Shown: positions 62,169-64,000 of the stretch, in pieces | Layout of the letters: every line of letters begins with the position of its first letter | How positions within the stretch are numbered: the stretch's first letter is position 1 | Notes under the pieces: model-generated | Database searches by the model: none | What the model saw: the letters and a program-made list of their open reading frames with translations, nothing else | What the model was told of the DNA's origin: nothing | Translations under genes and position numbers: made by a program | From: Cellulophaga algicola DSM 14237 | GTDB lineage: Bacteria; Bacteroidota; Bacteroidia; Flavobacteriales; Flavobacteriaceae | Assembly (NCBI RefSeq): GCF_000186265.1 | Contig: NC_014934.1 | Coordinates: 2,604,001 to 2,668,000, forward strand | Length of the DNA stretch: 64,000 nt | Direction: 5' to 3'

Positions 62169-63586
62169 GGCATTGTTCTGTTTACAGTAATAGCATTAGA
62201 TAAATCAAAACATCCTTCTAGATTATTTGCATTCATGCCTATTTCAGCACCTGCTAACCCTTCTTCATAACGCAAATACCATATGAGACATACGCCAACT
62301 CCTGCACCATCAAAATCAACTCCTTCAAGAGCTGCTAATGTTGGAGGCATTCCTAAAATTTTGCCGTCAGCATCGGTGATCACATAAGTGCTCAATGAGC
62401 CACTTGCATTAGTATCGTCTAAGGTAATTCCAGATACGAAGTCAGAAGTACCATCAATAGTAAAGTTATAAGGACCACCAGAAAGTGTACCGGCTTCTGT
62501 CTTACTCCTTGTAACAGATAGAGCGTTAGATAGGTCAAAATCACCTTCTAAGTCATTTGCATTCATACCAACTTCTGCTCCGGTAATACTACCATTGTAA
62601 CGTAAGTACCAGATTAAACAAACCCCAGCACCTGCGCCATCAAAATCTACCCCTTCAACAGCAGCCAAAGTAGGGGGTAGCCCTAATATGTTTCCTTGAT
62701 CATCTGTAATAACCCAAGAATTATTTTCACCAGATACATTTGCACTATCTAAAGAGATTCCTGAAACCATATCAGCCGTACCGTCAATACAAAAGTTATA
62801 AGGACCACCAGTTAGTACACCTGCATTAGCACCTTGTGTTCTTGTAACCATAATAGAATTAGACAAGCTAAAGCAACCCTCTAAATCATTTGCATTCATA
62901 CCTACTTCAGCACCTGTTAACCCATCTTCATAGCGTACATACCAAATTAAACAAACACCAGCTCCAGCTCCGTCAAAATCAACGCCTTCTACAGCTGCTA
63001 AGGTAGGAGGCATTCCTAAGATGTTTCCATCTGCATCTGTAATTACATAGGTGCTATTACTTCCGCTAGAATCACTGCTATCTAAACTTAAGCCTGAAAC
63101 CATATCAGGTGTTCCATCAATAGTAAATTCATAAGGACCACCAGTTAGTACTCCTGCGTTCGTTTTATTTCTTGTTACTTGTATGGAGTTTGAAAGATCA
63201 AAAGTTCCTTCTAGGTTAGACGTATTCATACCTACTTCAGCACCTGCTAAACCATCTTCGAAACGTAGGTGCCAGATAAAACATACTCCAGCTCCAGCAT
63301 CGTCAAAATTAACACCTTCTACGTCAGCTACTGTTGGTGGTAGCCCTAAGATATTACCTTGATCATCTGTAATAACCCAAGTACTATTTGTACCCATGGC
63401 ATCAGCGTCGTCTATGGTTATACCACTTACCATATCTGCTGTACCATCTACACAAAAGGTAAAAGGGCCGCCAGCAATAGAGCCTGCTGCAGGAATTACT
63501 TGTAGTTCTTGATTGTCATCATCGTCGTCGCAACTTGTAAATGCTAAGGCGAGAATCATGCTTGTAATTAAATAGATTTTTTTCAT
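62165..63586 (-). CDS. Lipoprotein made of four 110-residue repeats
   Basis: A 473-residue protein. Signal with lipobox FTSC (Cys19), an acidic DDDDDN linker, then four tandem repeats of 109-111 residues: 34-143, 144-254, 255-364, 365-473. Core of each: GGPYxFxIDGTxDMVSG, VITDxxGNILGxPPT, VEGVDFDGAGAGVCLIW, GAEVGMNxNxLEG, DLSN. Repeats 1 and 3 share FC-DG and WVITDDQGN; repeats 2 and 4 share FTIDG, YVITDADG and LEGC. Surface role likely; domain family not recognised. The DNA copies are also similar. Confidence 0.85.
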   Translation of the reverse strand: MKKIYLITSMILALAFTSCDDDDDNQELQVIPAAGSIAGGPFTFCVDGTADMVSGITIDDADAMGTNSTWVITDDQGNILGLPPTVADVEGVNFDDAGAGVCFIWHLRFEDGLAGAEVGMNTSNLEGTFDLSNSIQVTRNKTNAGVLTGGPYEFTIDGTPDMVSGLSLDSSDSSGSNSTYVITDADGNILGMPPTLAAVEGVDFDGAGAGVCLIWYVRYEDGLTGAEVGMNANDLEGCFSLSNSIMVTRTQGANAGVLTGGPYNFCIDGTADMVSGISLDSANVSGENNSWVITDDQGNILGLPPTLAAVEGVDFDGAGAGVCLIWYLRYNGSITGAEVGMNANDLEGDFDLSNALSVTRSKTEAGTLSGGPYNFTIDGTSDFVSGITLDDTNASGSLSTYVITDADGKILGMPPTLAALEGVDFDGAGVGVCLIWYLRYEEGLAGAEIGMNANNLEGCFDLSNAITVNRTMP

Positions 63587-63772
63587 TACTTAAATTTTTA
63601 GGTGAATACAAATAAAGTGAACCTATTCTGTAATAAAATCACATGGAGATAAACTTACTGTGATACTTTCGGGATATTTTAGTTATTGATAATCAAATGA
63701 TTAAAGATATTTTTTTTAATTATGTCAAGAAAATAGGTCTTTAAAAATAGATGTAATACTAAACCAATAAAA

Positions 63773-63853
63773 ATGGAAGAATATAAAACCCCAGAATTTA
63801 ATAGTATTAATTTTGGGGTTTTTAAGTATAAAAATAAGAGCAAACTATATTAA
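63773..63853 (+). CDS. Short open frame with PEFN motif (possible small peptide)
   Basis: ATG 63773 to TAA 63853, 26 residues, MEEYKTPEFNSINFGVFKY plus 7 more. It matches the C-terminal tail of the UDG-like protein (KNPEFNTIDFRVLQY) over about 14 residues and covers a hairpin of the same design. It may be a peptide gene, a gene fragment, or a terminator with chance coding. No ribosome-binding site is clear. Confidence 0.3.
   Translation: MEEYKTPEFNSINFGVFKYKNKSKLY
63785..63823. terminator. Terminator-like hairpin beyond the barrel gene
   Basis: AAAACCCC (63785-63792) / GGGGTTTT (63815-63822), extended by A-T and G-T pairs to an AATT core, loop about 10 bases. It lies 27-65 bases after the minus-strand stop at 63850 and can end that transcript. 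Confidence 0.7.
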
Positions 63854-64000
63854 AACTCTAGAGATAGACCAAGAGAAAAAGTGGCGCCATCATAAATATT
63901 TTTTCTATTGACTAATATATCAGTATAGTCGGAGTACTCAGCAACTATACTATATTTGTCATTTAATTTGTACACACCATTAAACCCAAATGAAGTAAAT
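63850..64000 (-). CDS. C-terminal end of an outer-membrane beta-barrel protein (partial)
   Basis: The minus strand from the window edge to the TAA at 63850 encodes the last 49 residues of a protein: FTSFGFNGVYKLNDKYSI..., then AEYSDYTDIL, and a last strand DGATFSLGLSLEF ending in Phe. Alternating residues and the C-terminal Phe are typical of the last strands of an 8-stranded outer-membrane barrel (OmpW/porin-like). The gene continues outside the window, so the family cannot be fixed. Confidence 0.7.
   Translation of the reverse strand, partial: FTSFGFNGVYKLNDKYSIVAEYSDYTDILVNRKNIYDGATFSLGLSLEF

Noticed and set aside
62165-63586. CRISPR-like or satellite repeats
   Set aside because: The ~330-base periodicity is that of coding repeats in one frame with diverged codons; there are no short identical repeats with spacers.
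1-64000. Mobile elements, prophage, tRNA-associated integration
   Set aside because: No transposase, integrase, phage structural gene, tRNA or terminal inverted repeats were found; gene content is mostly core metabolism and envelope.

Overview
The window looks like chromosomal DNA of a marine-type Flavobacteriaceae bacterium (phylum Bacteroidota). It is AT-rich. It carries a kynurenine branch (kynureninase, kynurenine 3-monooxygenase), Bacteroidota-specific families (DUF1573, DUF4174, carboxypeptidase-regulatory-like secreted proteins, ribosomal protein THX), TAnnTTTG-type -7 promoter boxes, few Shine-Dalgarno sites, and many lipoproteins with an [L/I/F]-[T/V/I]-S-C lipobox. I cannot name the species from the sequence alone. 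I see no rRNA, tRNA, insertion sequence, prophage or CRISPR array.

Layout. 1-6.3 kb: tandem array of four paralogous secreted carboxypeptidase-regulatory-like proteins, a small secreted protein and an M1 metallopeptidase. 6.4-16.9 kb: TatA, PAP2 phosphatase, O-methyltransferase, GNAT, kynureninase, MFS transporter, astacin-type lipoprotein protease preceded by a three-copy GTTC repeat, two envelope proteins, ClpP, kynurenine monooxygenase. 17-24.1 kb: zinc-ribbon-fold protein without cysteines plus Nif3, LpxK, GAPDH coupled to a hybrid histidine kinase, LipA. 24.2-28.8 kb: two ECF sigma factors and one anti-sigma factor, MurB, aminotransferase. 29-36.8 kb: aspartyl protease/PDZ, DUF1573, ValS, FAH-family protein, an SDR-like protein without the usual catalytic residues, DoxX-like protein. 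37-39 kb: a histidine kinase broken by one extra T in a T8 tract, with its response regulator. 39-43.9 kb: RsfS-FtsH, then LUD-CdsA-Psd-ACBP (membrane lipid and quality control). 44-55 kb: BirA, PyrE/NUDIX divergent pair, M14 carboxypeptidase, PAS kinase and receiver, CoaD, Ddl, PASTA-RluD, YaaA and the 42-residue ribosomal protein THX. 55.2-61.4 kb: pyruvate carboxylase next to PEP carboxylase. 61.5-64 kb: a uracil-DNA-glycosylase-like protein, a four-repeat lipoprotein and the 3' end of an outer-membrane beta-barrel gene.

Connections between genes. BirA is the likely biotinylating enzyme for the pyruvate carboxylase biotin lysine. Pyruvate carboxylase and PEP carboxylase are two alternative anaplerotic routes to oxaloacetate. 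KynU and Kmo belong to one pathway but lie 5 kb apart. CdsA and Psd are consecutive phospholipid enzymes. MurB and Ddl are peptidoglycan precursor enzymes.

Most of the window is ordinary core genome. The points that most deserve a second look are: the T8 frameshift in the sensor kinase; a terminator-like hairpin that also encodes a PEFNxIxFxV peptide and occurs twice near 62.1 and 63.8 kb; the GTTC direct repeats before the astacin protease; the interlocked pyrE/NUDIX start region; the four-gene paralog array; and the ABAB arrangement of the 110-residue repeats.
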